Notes: generated by a model from the sequence alone, not told the origin. A DNA stretch of 6,216 nt from Devosia sp. (GCA_028290685.1 JAQGJI010000073.1:1-6216); one strand, 5' to 3'. Numbered from the stretch's first letter, positions 1-6,216 are shown. Made by a program: numbers and translations.

Positions 1-87
1 GGTCAACGTCTGTCCCAGGACCAGCCGACCTTCGATCAGGGCATCGAAAAAACTTGCCAGCGCTGAGGTGTTCCTGCCTCGGGTCAT
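1..87 (-). CDS. GntR-family transcriptional regulator, N-terminal fragment
   Basis: Only the first 29 codons are present; the gene runs off the left edge. The peptide begins MTRGRNTSALASFF and continues with DALIEGRLVLGQTLT. The pattern I-x-G-x-L-x-x-G-x-x-L is typical of the start of the GntR winged-helix domain (usual form: ILEGRLxPGxRL), although the usual proline before the glycine is leucine here. The ATG at 87-85 is the first start after an in-frame TAA and has an AAGGA ribosome site 7 bases upstream (complement of 95-99). It is transcribed away from the transport operon across a shared intergenic region, the usual place for a local repressor. The effector domain (FCD, UTRA or other) is outside the window. 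The family call rests on one short motif and is therefore moderate. Confidence 0.6.
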   Translation of the reverse strand, partial: MTRGRNTSALASFFDALIEGRLVLGQTLT

Positions 88-158
88 TGCTGCTTCCTTG
101 TCCGACCGCTGGCCTTAGCGATCTTCCCGAACAATGTCACCTCCACCAAGCAAGCATG

Positions 159-188
159 TTGACAACGCGCAATCTACCTCATTAACCT
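159..188 (+). promoter_or_regulatory. Candidate sigma70-type promoter of the transport operon
   Basis: A perfect -35 hexamer TTGACA (159-164) is followed after 18 bases by TAACCT (183-188), which shares the key T, A and final T of the -10 consensus. Transcription would start near 195, leaving a leader of about 78 bases before the binding-protein ATG at 273. The -35 match is strong and the -10 is weak, so this is a prediction. Confidence 0.5.
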
Positions 189-195
189 ACCTAAA

Positions 196-214
196 ATTCG
201 ATATCAAATATATC
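196..214. promoter_or_regulatory. Candidate operator: GATATC-centred dyad
   Basis: Bases 196-209 read ATTCGATATCAAAT, a 14-base palindrome with one mismatched pair around a perfect GATATC. Overlapping it, 200-214 reads GATAT-N5-ATATC, a second perfect inverted repeat. The site covers the transcription start predicted from the upstream hexamers, where a bound repressor would block initiation. AT-rich short dyads are common targets of GntR-family dimers, so the divergent regulator is the natural candidate. Which of the two overlapping dyads matters, and which protein binds, cannot be told from the sequence. Confidence 0.4.
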
Positions 215-261
215 TAAAGGCGCAAAGTCGCTATTTGCAGTGGGTGTCCGCTCGCTGGTAA

Positions 262-267
262 GGGAGG
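262..267 (+). promoter_or_regulatory. Ribosome binding site that fixes the binding-protein start
   Basis: GGGAGG lies 5 bases before the ATG at 273, inside a longer purine run (AAGGGAGGAAGG). It argues for ATG 273 over the in-frame GTG at 240, which has no such site and would put charged residues ahead of a good signal peptide. Confidence 0.8.
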
Positions 268-272
268 AAGGT

Positions 273-1598
273 ATGAAGTCTATTCATCTGAGCGGGTTTA
301 ACCGCGCTCGCCGTATGGTTGTATCAGCCGCAATAACTGCCGCATTGATGGCTGGCACCTCTAGTTTCGCTATTGGCCAGGACCAACCGTATTCCGGCAC
401 TCAGCTGACTTACTGGGGAGGTCTGATCTTTTCGGAAGATGCTAATCAGCTTCTTTCCGACACGATCACCAAATGGGGCGAAGCCAACGGCGTTCAAACC
501 GAAGTCGTGATGATCAATCAGAATGAGACCGTTCAGCGTGTCTCTGCAGCGGTGGAATCCGGCACCATGCCTGATGCCCTCGATCTTAGCCTCGACCTGC
601 TGATGATCATGTCCCGCCAGAATGTCTTCGTTCCGCTAGACGAGCTCTACAATCGTGTAGGAGAAGCCCAAGGCGGCTGGTACGGGTCAATCGACTTGGC
701 GACCGATACGACCGAAATAGCCGGCGGGCGCACCGGTCTTCCATTCGGCGCTTCGGGTAACCTGCTGCTGCGTCGCACCGATCTGCTGGAGGCTGCGGGG
801 TTTGACTCTGCGCCCGCCACCTGGGAAGAGCTGGTTGCCCAGGCAGAGGCGGTTAACGCGCCGCCAGTATCCGGGCTGGGTCTGGCGCTGTCCAATGTTG
901 GCGATGGCAATGTGCAAGCCTCGGTTCTGCAGTCCTTTGGTGGACGCATCGCCGACGATACGGGCGAGAACGTAACCATCAAGTCCGAAGAGACTCGTAC
1001 CTACCTTACTTGGCTGAAAGATGCTTGGGATCGCGGCATATTTCCACCTGGCAATGCCACTTGGGACGGAGCTGGTGACAACCAGGTTTATCTGTCCGGC
1101 CAGACAGCCTTCATCGCCAACACGGGCTCCGTAGGCATTGCCGCCCGCAACGATGACCCTGAACTTTACGAGTTCACCGCCTACTCGGCACTGCCTGCGG
1201 GCCCTATTGGCACCATCTCGCCCATCACCCCCCAGGTGCGCGCCATTTCGGCGACCAGCGACAACCAGGAAGCAGCGATGGCTCTGCTGGAACATCTGTC
1301 GCAGCCTGAATTTCTGCGGGAGTACTACAAGCTGGCTATCTATGGTCCGGTTCTTCAAGGGCAGGCAGAGTTTGAGGCCTTCAATGGAGAAGACCCCATC
1401 CATTCGGGCCTGCTCGACCTTGTTCAAAAGGGTACTGCTCCGGGATATCCAGATGTCTACAACTCCGCCTATGCGGACTTCATGGCGAACTTCATCGTTC
1501 CCAAGATGGCTCAACGCGTCGTGATCGATGGCTGGGACTTTGACCGCGCCATGGACGAAGCCCAGGCCGCCGGCCAAGCGATCTACGACAAGTACTGA
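273..1598 (+). CDS. ABC transporter extracellular sugar-binding protein (CUT1 type)
   Basis: Periplasmic receptor of the importer encoded downstream; it would bind a sugar or sugar acid and deliver it to the permease pair. The 441-residue product from ATG 273 is a normal length for family 1 solute-binding proteins. A Sec signal peptide is clear: basic stretch RARR (11-14), a hydrophobic core to about residue 30, then SFA at 31-33 with likely cleavage at about 33-36. There is no lipobox cysteine. The mature start QLTYWGG and the segment ending in GTMPDALDL match the usual opening beta strand and the 'G..PD' region of these proteins; aromatic residues (for example the WDGAGDNQVYLSGQTAF segment) recall the sugar-site lobe. 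It is the first gene of the operon, followed by a GC-rich hairpin and the permeases. The substrate cannot be read from sequence; the enzyme downstream suggests a uronic-acid-related compound. Confidence 0.93.
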   Translation: MKSIHLSGFNRARRMVVSAAITAALMAGTSSFAIGQDQPYSGTQLTYWGGLIFSEDANQLLSDTITKWGEANGVQTEVVMINQNETVQRVSAAVESGTMPDALDLSLDLLMIMSRQNVFVPLDELYNRVGEAQGGWYGSIDLATDTTEIAGGRTGLPFGASGNLLLRRTDLLEAAGFDSAPATWEELVAQAEAVNAPPVSGLGLALSNVGDGNVQASVLQSFGGRIADDTGENVTIKSEETRTYLTWLKDAWDRGIFPPGNATWDGAGDNQVYLSGQTAFIANTGSVGIAARNDDPELYEFTAYSALPAGPIGTISPITPQVRAISATSDNQEAAMALLEHLSQPEFLREYYKLAIYGPVLQGQAEFEAFNGEDPIHSGLLDLVQKGTAPGYPDVYNSAYADFMANFIVPKMAQRVVIDGWDFDRAMDEAQAAGQAIYDKY

Positions 1599-1607
1599 TC
1601 CTCCCAA

Positions 1608-1629
1608 CCGGGCGGCAAGCGCCGCCCGG
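1608..1629 (+). other. Intercistronic GC-rich hairpin after the binding-protein gene
   Basis: CCGGGCGGC (1608-1616) pairs perfectly with GCCGCCCGG (1621-1629) around the loop AAGC, giving a 9-bp stem 9 bases after the stop codon. No T-run follows, so it is not a full intrinsic terminator. In transporter operons such hairpins commonly protect the 3' end of the binding-protein message and lower read-through, so the receptor is made in excess of the membrane parts. That role is inferred. Confidence 0.7.
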
Positions 1630-1652
1630 CCCCTCCCCGTCGCGAGCACCTC

Positions 1653-2567
1653 ATGACCGACACTCCGGATTTCGGCCGGCGGCGACGCTGGCTCACCGAT
1701 AGCCGTCGTACGCACCTTTTCGCCTATGCGCTGGTCGTGCCGGTGCTGCTTCTCATCATAGGGCTCGTCGCCTATCCCTTCGGCTTTGCCATCTGGGTGT
1801 CCTTCACCGATCGGGTGATCGGCAGCGTCGGCAAGTTCGTCGGACTCGCTAACTTCGAATATCTTTCGCGCAATGCCACCTTCGGCGCCGCCGTATCAAA
1901 CACGATCTTTCTTGTTGTCGTTACCGACATTTTGAAGCTCGGGATCGGGCTGGGGCTCGCCTTGCTCGTAAATCAGCAATTGCCCGGCCGGGGGCTGTTC
2001 CGCTCCTTTCTGATGCTTCCATGGGCCATGCCGGCCTTTGTCGCCTTTCTCACCTGGCGCGTGCTGTACCAACCTGTTGGCGGTGGCCTCAATCTTGTGC
2101 TGACCCAGACCGGCATCTACCCCCACGTCATCGATTGGCTCGGACAGCGTCCGACGGCTATGCCCTCGGTGATCCTGGCTTCGGTCTGGCGCGGATTCCC
2201 GTTCTGGTTCATCTCGATACTTGCCGCCCTGCAGTCGATCCCAAAGGAACTTTACGAGGCAGCTCGCGTCGATGGCGCCAATGCCTGGCAACGCTTCTGG
2301 ATGGTAACCGCACCCGGCATCCGTCAGGTCGTGCTGGTGACCGCCCTTCTCTCGTCCATCTGGACAGCCAATGCCTTCGAACACGTCTGGCTTTTGACCC
2401 AAGGCGGGCCGTCGGACGCAACCATGGTCTTTCCGGTGCTGGCGTATTTCGGCATGCAGACGCAGCGCATCGGCGAGGCCGCCGCAGTCTCCGTCTCCAT
2501 GATGCCCGTGCTCATTGTGCTGCTTATCGCGGTAACGGCCGTCATGCAGAGGGACGACGAGCGATGA
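1653..2567 (+). CDS. ABC transporter permease, MalF/UgpA-like (CUT1 type)
   Basis: Inner-membrane channel subunit, 304 residues, usual for the MalF-like partner of CUT1 importers lacking the extra MalF periplasmic domain. After a basic N-terminus (GRRRRW, 8-13) come about six hydrophobic segments, roughly 22-48, 80-105, 116-140, 170-193, 222-240 and 275-298. The cytoplasmic coupling loop that contacts the ATPase carries the EAA motif, EAARVDGANAWQRFWMV from residue 202, followed by APGI (220-223) where LP is more usual. LLTQGGP (247-253) is the conserved late-loop motif of MalF-type subunits. The ATG at 1653 has only a weak ribosome site and lies 54 bases after the receptor gene, beyond a hairpin; both fit lower output than the receptor. 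The stop overlaps the next start (ATGA). Confidence 0.95.
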   Translation: MTDTPDFGRRRRWLTDSRRTHLFAYALVVPVLLLIIGLVAYPFGFAIWVSFTDRVIGSVGKFVGLANFEYLSRNATFGAAVSNTIFLVVVTDILKLGIGLGLALLVNQQLPGRGLFRSFLMLPWAMPAFVAFLTWRVLYQPVGGGLNLVLTQTGIYPHVIDWLGQRPTAMPSVILASVWRGFPFWFISILAALQSIPKELYEAARVDGANAWQRFWMVTAPGIRQVVLVTALLSSIWTANAFEHVWLLTQGGPSDATMVFPVLAYFGMQTQRIGEAAAVSVSMMPVLIVLLIAVTAVMQRDDER

Positions 2568-3451
2568 GCGTCATGAAATCCGAACGCTCGATGCGCAGAA
2601 ACAGCGGCTCTGGCGCGAGCGAACGCCAGCGCATGATCGTTGGACGAGTACTGAGCTATATGGCGCTAACCATTGCCGTTCTGCTCATTCTGTTTCCGAT
2701 CTATTGGATGGTGATCACGTCGCTCAAGCTACCGCGCGAAATCTACCGCGTTCCCTCGCTTTGGCCGCAGGTCTTCACGCTGGATAACTACTATAAGCTG
2801 CTGTTCGACGAGGGTTTTCTGCACCCCATCCTCAACAGCCTCATGGTTGCAACGACTGTGACCGTGGTTTCTGTGATCTTCTCGGCCTTCGCCGCGTATT
2901 CGATGGTCCGTTTTCGGTACCGCTTCAAAGGGCTTATCGGGCGGCTGATCCTTTTTGCCTATCTCACTCCCGGCTCGCTTCTGTTTATTCCCCTGTCCAT
3001 CCTTATGGCGCAGCTGGGGCTGTCCAACAGCCTGCAAGGATTGATCCTGGTGGATCTTGCCTTTTCAGTACCGCTCGCGACCTGGCTCCTGCAAGGCTAT
3101 TTCAGGGGTGTGCCACGGGAGCTGGAGGAACAGGGACTGATCGATGGGCTGAGCCGGATGGGCGCCCTTTTGCGCATCGTGCTCCCCCTGTCTGCACCCG
3201 GCATTGCCGCAGTTTCCATATTTGTCTTCACCGGTGCATGGAACGAACTGCTGTTCGCTCTCGTGCTGGTGAGTTCGGAAAGTCAGCGCACGGCGCCGCT
3301 GGCACTCAACTACCTCATTACCTCGGACGTGCTCCCCTGGGGGCCTTTGATGGCCGGCGCTGTCATCTCTTCAGTACCGCTCATGATCCTCTATTTCGTT
3401 GCCCAGCGCTTCATGGTGCAGGGGCTGACGGCCGGCTCTGTCAAGGGCTGA
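2564..3451 (+). CDS. ABC transporter permease, MalG/UgpE-like (CUT1 type)
   Basis: Second channel subunit, 295 residues, a usual length for the MalG-like partner. The start at 2564 overlaps the preceding stop as ATGA, implying translational coupling; a GAGGGA element lies 9 bases upstream. Hydrophobic segments lie at about 30-53, 90-113, 125-148, 156-178, 208-235 and 260-280. FPIYWMVITSLK (44-55) is the typical first-helix motif, and the C-terminus VQGLTAGSVKG (285-295) is the hallmark end of this subunit. The coupling loop is EEQGLIDGLSRMGALLRIVLP (from 188): the EAA positions read EEQG in place of the usual EEAA, while the conserved glycine (195) and LP remain. The change is conservative enough that function is expected. 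A 27-base gap leads to the enzyme gene. Confidence 0.95.
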   Translation: MSVMKSERSMRRNSGSGASERQRMIVGRVLSYMALTIAVLLILFPIYWMVITSLKLPREIYRVPSLWPQVFTLDNYYKLLFDEGFLHPILNSLMVATTVTVVSVIFSAFAAYSMVRFRYRFKGLIGRLILFAYLTPGSLLFIPLSILMAQLGLSNSLQGLILVDLAFSVPLATWLLQGYFRGVPRELEEQGLIDGLSRMGALLRIVLPLSAPGIAAVSIFVFTGAWNELLFALVLVSSESQRTAPLALNYLITSDVLPWGPLMAGAVISSVPLMILYFVAQRFMVQGLTAGSVKG

Positions 3452-3478
3452 ACGTTTTCACTTTTCAAGGACCGTACA

Positions 3479-4528
3479 ATGACCATCCGCATCGCAGTCG
3501 GCCAGTTTCACGATCTCACAGACGAACGCCTCCGCTTCGCCGCTCAAATCGGCGCCACCGGCATCCAGATGAACAATCCTAGCTTGCCCGGGGAGACCCG
3601 CTGGGAGGAGAAGGACGTTCGCGCTCTGGTCGAAAAGGTGGAAGCCGCAGGACTGAAGTTCGAAGCCATCGAGAACGTGCCCACGCACTTTTACCACAAG
3701 GCCATGATGGGCCTGGATGGTCGCGACGAGCAGATCGAGAACTATCAGGCAACCATCCGCGCCGTGGCACGGGCAGGCGTGCCGATCCTTGGCTATCATT
3801 TCATGCCCAATTCGGTCTGGAGCACAGACCGCAACGCTCCAACGCGCGGAGGCGCGGTAGCACGCCGGTTCGATATGGCTGCCGTGGACGCCAATGCCGG
3901 TGACCTTGATACCCTGCGTTCCTACATGCCAACCACGTTGGGGCACGCCTTTTCCATGCCGCTCAAGAGCAAGCAAGAGGCTGTGATCACCGAAGAAGAA
4001 ATGTGGGCCAATTACGAATACTTCATCAAAGCCGTCCTCCCCATTGCAGAGGAAGAAGGCATTCGCCTTGCATTGCATCCGGATGATCCACCGGTGCCGA
4101 TGCTGGGCGGTGTGGCTCGGCTGTTCTATCGGCAGGAAGGCTTCAAGCGCGCCTTCGACCTGGCCGGCGCCAGCAAGGCCTGGGCGCTTGACCTATGTCT
4201 TGGCTGCTGCTCGGAAATGTCGGGCGGCAAGGTCAATGTCTCGCAGATGATAGAGTATTTCGCACCAAAGGGTGCCATCGCCTACATTCACTTCCGCGAT
4301 GTACAGGGCTCGGTACCCGACTTTACGGAGTGCTTCATAGGCGACGGCAACTTCGACCCTGCCGAAATAATGGTGCTGCTGGCCAAGAGCGGTTTCGATG
4401 GCTTCCTGCTCGATGACCATGTGCCCAAGATGGACGACGACAGCAGCTGGAATCATCGCGGACGCGCTCATGCAATCGGCTACATGCAAGGCTTGCTTCG
4501 GATGGCCGATTTCTTGCGGGCAGCCTGA
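3479..4528 (+). CDS. Mannonate dehydratase (UxuA) family protein, short form
   Basis: Probable TIM-barrel sugar-acid dehydratase of the UxuA family. The classical reaction is D-mannonate to 2-keto-3-deoxy-D-gluconate, in the cytoplasm, in glucuronate breakdown. Matching motifs: YHFMP (106-110), LHPDDPP (199-205), CLG (240-242), HFRD (271-274), FIGDGNFD (286-293) and DDHVP (312-316). The expected metal ligands H200, C240, H271 and D313 are all present, with H314 next to them. At 349 residues it is shorter than E. coli UxuA (about 394). The classical RPDHG loop reads LDDHV here, and the later Gly-Tyr loop reads SSWNHRGRA (322-330), so two residues thought important in classical enzymes appear changed. 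Activity on D-mannonate itself is therefore uncertain; an isomerase or a dehydratase for another sugar acid is possible. AAGGA lies 7 bases before the ATG. Its place inside the transporter operon ties it to the imported substrate. Confidence 0.82.
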   Translation: MTIRIAVGQFHDLTDERLRFAAQIGATGIQMNNPSLPGETRWEEKDVRALVEKVEAAGLKFEAIENVPTHFYHKAMMGLDGRDEQIENYQATIRAVARAGVPILGYHFMPNSVWSTDRNAPTRGGAVARRFDMAAVDANAGDLDTLRSYMPTTLGHAFSMPLKSKQEAVITEEEMWANYEYFIKAVLPIAEEEGIRLALHPDDPPVPMLGGVARLFYRQEGFKRAFDLAGASKAWALDLCLGCCSEMSGGKVNVSQMIEYFAPKGAIAYIHFRDVQGSVPDFTECFIGDGNFDPAEIMVLLAKSGFDGFLLDDHVPKMDDDSSWNHRGRAHAIGYMQGLLRMADFLRAA

Positions 4529-4539
4529 AAGGATACTCC

Positions 4540-5613
4540 ATGGCGAACCTGATCATTCGCGACGTTCGCAAATCTTATGGCAGCGTTCCGGTGCTACACG
4601 GGGTTTCCATTGAAATCCCCGATGGAGAGTTCGTCATTCTTGTCGGCCCCTCCGGGTGCGGTAAGTCCACGCTGCTGCGCATGATTGCGGGGCTTGAAAC
4701 CATAACCAGTGGCGAGATCGAGATCGGTGACCGCGTGGTCAATGACCTGCCCCCACGGGCCCGGGACATCGCCATGGTGTTCCAAAACTATGCACTCTAT
4801 CCGCACAAGAACGTGGCCGAGAACATGGGCTACGCGCTTAAGCTGGCTGGCCGGTCGAAGGAGGAGATTGCTAAACGGGTAAACGCAGCGGCTGACATAC
4901 TCGATCTCAAGCCGTTGCTACACCGGCGGCCCTCGCAACTGTCTGGTGGGCAGCGTCAACGCGTTGCGATGGGCCGCGCCATCGTGCGAGATCCCAAGGT
5001 CTTCCTGTTTGACGAGCCTTTATCAAACCTTGACGCCAAGCTACGCGTCGCCATGCGCTCCGAAATCAAGGAACTGCACCAGCGGCTCAGAACCACCACG
5101 GTCTATGTCACTCATGACCAGATCGAAGCCATGACAATGGCCGACCGCATCGTCGTCATGCACTCCGGGGTGGTTGAACAGGTTGGTGCACCACTGGACC
5201 TATATGACCGGCCGGCCAACACCTTTGTTGCCGGCTTCCTGGGTTCACCGGCCATGAATATTCTCCCTGGTCAAATTCGGCGGGATAACGGCACAACCAT
5301 TTTCGACCTTGCTGGAGGCGGTAGCCTGCTGCTGCCGCCAGGTACAGAGGGGGAGACCGGACAACCATTGTTGCTGGGGATTCGCCCTGAGCACATTGCT
5401 GTCGATCCAACGGGCGATGCCTCCTTCAATGCAGATGTTGTGGTGCTCGAACCAACGGGCGCCGATACGCTGATCACAACCCGCATCGGCAGCACTGACC
5501 TGCTCGTGCTGATACGCGACCGTATGGACGCCGCAATTGGCAAGCCGCTGCCGCTGGCGATCCAACCAGGCCGCCTTCACCTGTTTGAGCCAAGTAGCGG
5601 CAGGCGGCTATGA
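4540..5613 (+). CDS. ABC transporter ATP-binding protein, MalK/UgpC/MsmK family
   Basis: ATPase that powers the importer, 357 residues, normal for this family. All catalytic motifs are intact: Walker A GPSGCGKST (36-44), Q-loop glutamine 82 in MVFQNYALYPH, signature LSGGQRQR (134-141), Walker B VFLFDEP (154-160), D-loop SNLDAK (162-167) and the switch histidine 192 in VTHD. After the nucleotide domain, FLGSPAMN (233-240) and GIRPEHI (280-286) mark the C-terminal TOBE/OB-fold regulatory domain typical of MalK and UgpC. AAGGA lies 6 bases before the ATG, and the start is 11 bases after the enzyme stop, so it is the last gene of the operon. ATPases of this group are often shared among sugar importers, so it may serve other transporters too. 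Confidence 0.97.
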   Translation: MANLIIRDVRKSYGSVPVLHGVSIEIPDGEFVILVGPSGCGKSTLLRMIAGLETITSGEIEIGDRVVNDLPPRARDIAMVFQNYALYPHKNVAENMGYALKLAGRSKEEIAKRVNAAADILDLKPLLHRRPSQLSGGQRQRVAMGRAIVRDPKVFLFDEPLSNLDAKLRVAMRSEIKELHQRLRTTTVYVTHDQIEAMTMADRIVVMHSGVVEQVGAPLDLYDRPANTFVAGFLGSPAMNILPGQIRRDNGTTIFDLAGGGSLLLPPGTEGETGQPLLLGIRPEHIAVDPTGDASFNADVVVLEPTGADTLITTRIGSTDLLVLIRDRMDAAIGKPLPLAIQPGRLHLFEPSSGRRL

Positions 5614-5892
5614 GGCTACCGAGATTCGACGACGCAAACTTTTGCACCAGCGGTTCGCCCAGGTACAATCACGACACGCCCCTCAATGGCAGCTATAGGA
5701 AGTGCCGTTCTCAAAGCTGACCATTCTGCTGTCTGTCCGTTCTGCCAAGCGGCAAGATTGCCGTTGATGTCTCTTGTGGGAGTGGATTACGGTCCATCTA
5801 CACATGAGGGTGACTCCATTAAGACAGACATTCACGAGGGGAAGAAGTGGTTCAGGCGCTGTTCCAACCTGCCAAGTGCCGCTCGGGCGCTG
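5614..5892. other. 3' intergenic stretch without a supported gene
   Basis: Between the last operon gene and the compound inverted repeat I see no reading frame with a good start, ribosome site or recognisable protein. It holds small dyads: GCAAA-CT-TTTGC at 5634-5645 and CGGCAA-GA-TTGCCG at 5750-5763. GGCGCTG occurs twice, at 5855-5861 and 5886-5892. None has a following T-run. It may be an untranslated tail or decayed DNA from a lost gene or insertion. Confidence 0.5.
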
Positions 5893-5929
5893 CAGTGTCC
5901 ACTTTGAAAAAGTGGTACACCGAACACTG
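5893..5929. repeat. Compound inverted repeat between convergent genes
   Basis: CCACTTT (5899-5905) and AAAGTGG (5909-5915) pair perfectly around GAA. Directly outside the left arm is CAGTGT (5893-5898), whose exact complement ACACTG occurs at 5924-5929, leaving eight unpaired bases (TACACCGA) on the right. Alternatively TGT (5896-5898) can pair with ACA (5917-5919) with one bulged T. It begins four bases beyond the leftward LacI-type stop codon, so it may end transcription from one or both sides, but no T-run follows either arm. An insertion-sequence end or footprint is the other option; I cannot name an element. Confidence 0.55.
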
Positions 5930-5932
5930 ACC

Positions 5933-6216
5933 TCATGCGCTGTCGCGGCTCAGAATTTCGAAACCCAGCCGGATAGAGCGCTGATTGTGTGGCTTGCCCT
6001 GCAGCCTCCCAAGCATCAGTTTCCCCGCTTCGAGGCCGTTTTCCCTAACCGGAAATCGCACTGTCGTCAGTGACGGCGTGATCCATTTCGCGATGGGGGA
6101 GTCCCCAAAAGCGGCGATCGACAAGCGCTGCGGCACAGCGATCCCCACATCCACCGAGTAACGGATGGCGCCCACCGCGACCTGATGACCGGCAAATACC
6201 ACAGCATCGATCTCCG
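5933..6216 (-). CDS. LacI-family transcriptional regulator, C-terminal fragment
   Basis: The last 94 or so codons of a leftward gene whose start lies beyond the right edge; the stop codon is the complement of 5933-5935. The open frame continues through the window edge, so the GTG near 6202 is not the real start. The peptide shows the end of a periplasmic-binding-protein-like effector domain: DAVVFAGHQVAVGAIR, then GIAVPQRLSIAAFGDSPIA and PSLTTVRFP. These match the LacI/GalR hallmarks (DAVFxxND..A.GA, VPxxLSIxGFDDS and LTTVRxP), with GHQ in place of the common NDQ and FGD for FDD, as in the gluconate-regulator branch. Such domains bind a sugar or sugar acid and release DNA. It converges on the transport operon and might regulate it or genes to the right. 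Confidence 0.88.
   Translation of the reverse strand, partial: EIDAVVFAGHQVAVGAIRYSVDVGIAVPQRLSIAAFGDSPIAKWITPSLTTVRFPVRENGLEAGKLMLGRLQGKPHNQRSIRLGFEILSRDSA

Larger units (their letters stand above)
88..272. promoter_or_regulatory. Divergent intergenic control region
   Basis: This stretch lies between the starts of the leftward GntR-type gene and the rightward binding-protein gene. Its right half is clearly richer in A and T than the flanking genes (about 180-218). It holds a candidate promoter for the transport operon and a dyad that could be an operator, listed separately. I could not pick a convincing promoter for the leftward gene by eye. Confidence 0.6.

Noticed and set aside
240..272. 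In-frame GTG start that would lengthen the binding protein by 11 residues
   Set aside because: It has no ribosome site, whereas GGGAGG stands 5 bases before ATG 273, and starting at 273 gives a normal signal peptide.
687..1715. Long leftward open frame of 342 codons opposite the binding-protein gene
   Set aside because: It lies antisense to a clearly recognised gene, its product matches no family I know, and long antisense frames are common in GC-rich DNA.
2021..2563. Upstream open extension of the second permease frame
   Set aside because: It overlaps the first permease in another frame with arginine- and histidine-rich shadow protein; the ATGA overlap at 2564 is the expected start for a MalG-type subunit.
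5750..5763. CGGCAA-GA-TTGCCG dyad as terminator or LacI operator
   Set aside because: No T-run follows it, and it lacks the central CG usual for LacI-family operators; it is also far from any promoter.
5686..6073. Two rightward open frames (5686-5907 and 5774-6073) in and beyond the 3' intergenic stretch
   Set aside because: No ribosome site or family resemblance, and the second runs antisense into the LacI-type gene.
1..6216. CRISPR arrays, tRNA or rRNA genes, intact insertion sequences
   Set aside because: No regularly spaced repeats, no tRNA-like cloverleaf and no transposase-like protein were seen on either strand.

Overview
The window looks like a chromosomal carbohydrate-uptake locus of a fairly GC-rich alphaproteobacterium, probably of the Rhizobiales (Devosia- or Rhizobium-like). 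That guess rests on base composition, codon use and the style of the proteins, not on any marker gene.

From left to right: (1) the first 29 codons of a leftward GntR-family regulator (1-87), cut by the window edge; (2) a divergent control region (88-272) with a plausible sigma70-type promoter (TTGACA, 18 bp, TAACCT) and an AT-rich dyad centred on GATATC over the predicted transcription start; (3) a rightward five-gene operon: periplasmic sugar-binding protein (273-1598), two CUT1-type permeases (1653-2567 and 2564-3451, overlapping by ATGA), a UxuA/mannonate-dehydratase-family enzyme (3479-4528) and the MalK/UgpC-type ATPase (4540-5613); (4) about 320 bases with no convincing gene (5614-5932), ending in a compound inverted repeat; (5) the C-terminal part of a leftward LacI-family regulator (5933-6216), convergent with the operon.

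The model that fits is a complete ABC importer: the binding protein captures a sugar or sugar acid in the periplasm, the two permeases form the channel, and two copies of the ATPase power it. The enzyme sits between the channel genes and the ATPase, which suggests it acts on the imported compound or a near product of it. Mannonate dehydratase makes 2-keto-3-deoxygluconate from D-mannonate in glucuronate breakdown, so a uronic acid or uronide is the simplest substrate guess. However, the enzyme is a short form whose active-site loops differ from classical UxuA, so the substrate is open. The divergent GntR protein is the likeliest local regulator; the LacI protein may serve this operon or the next locus. 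Apart from that enzyme subtype and the unexplained 3' intergenic segment, the locus is ordinary; I see no clear new system.
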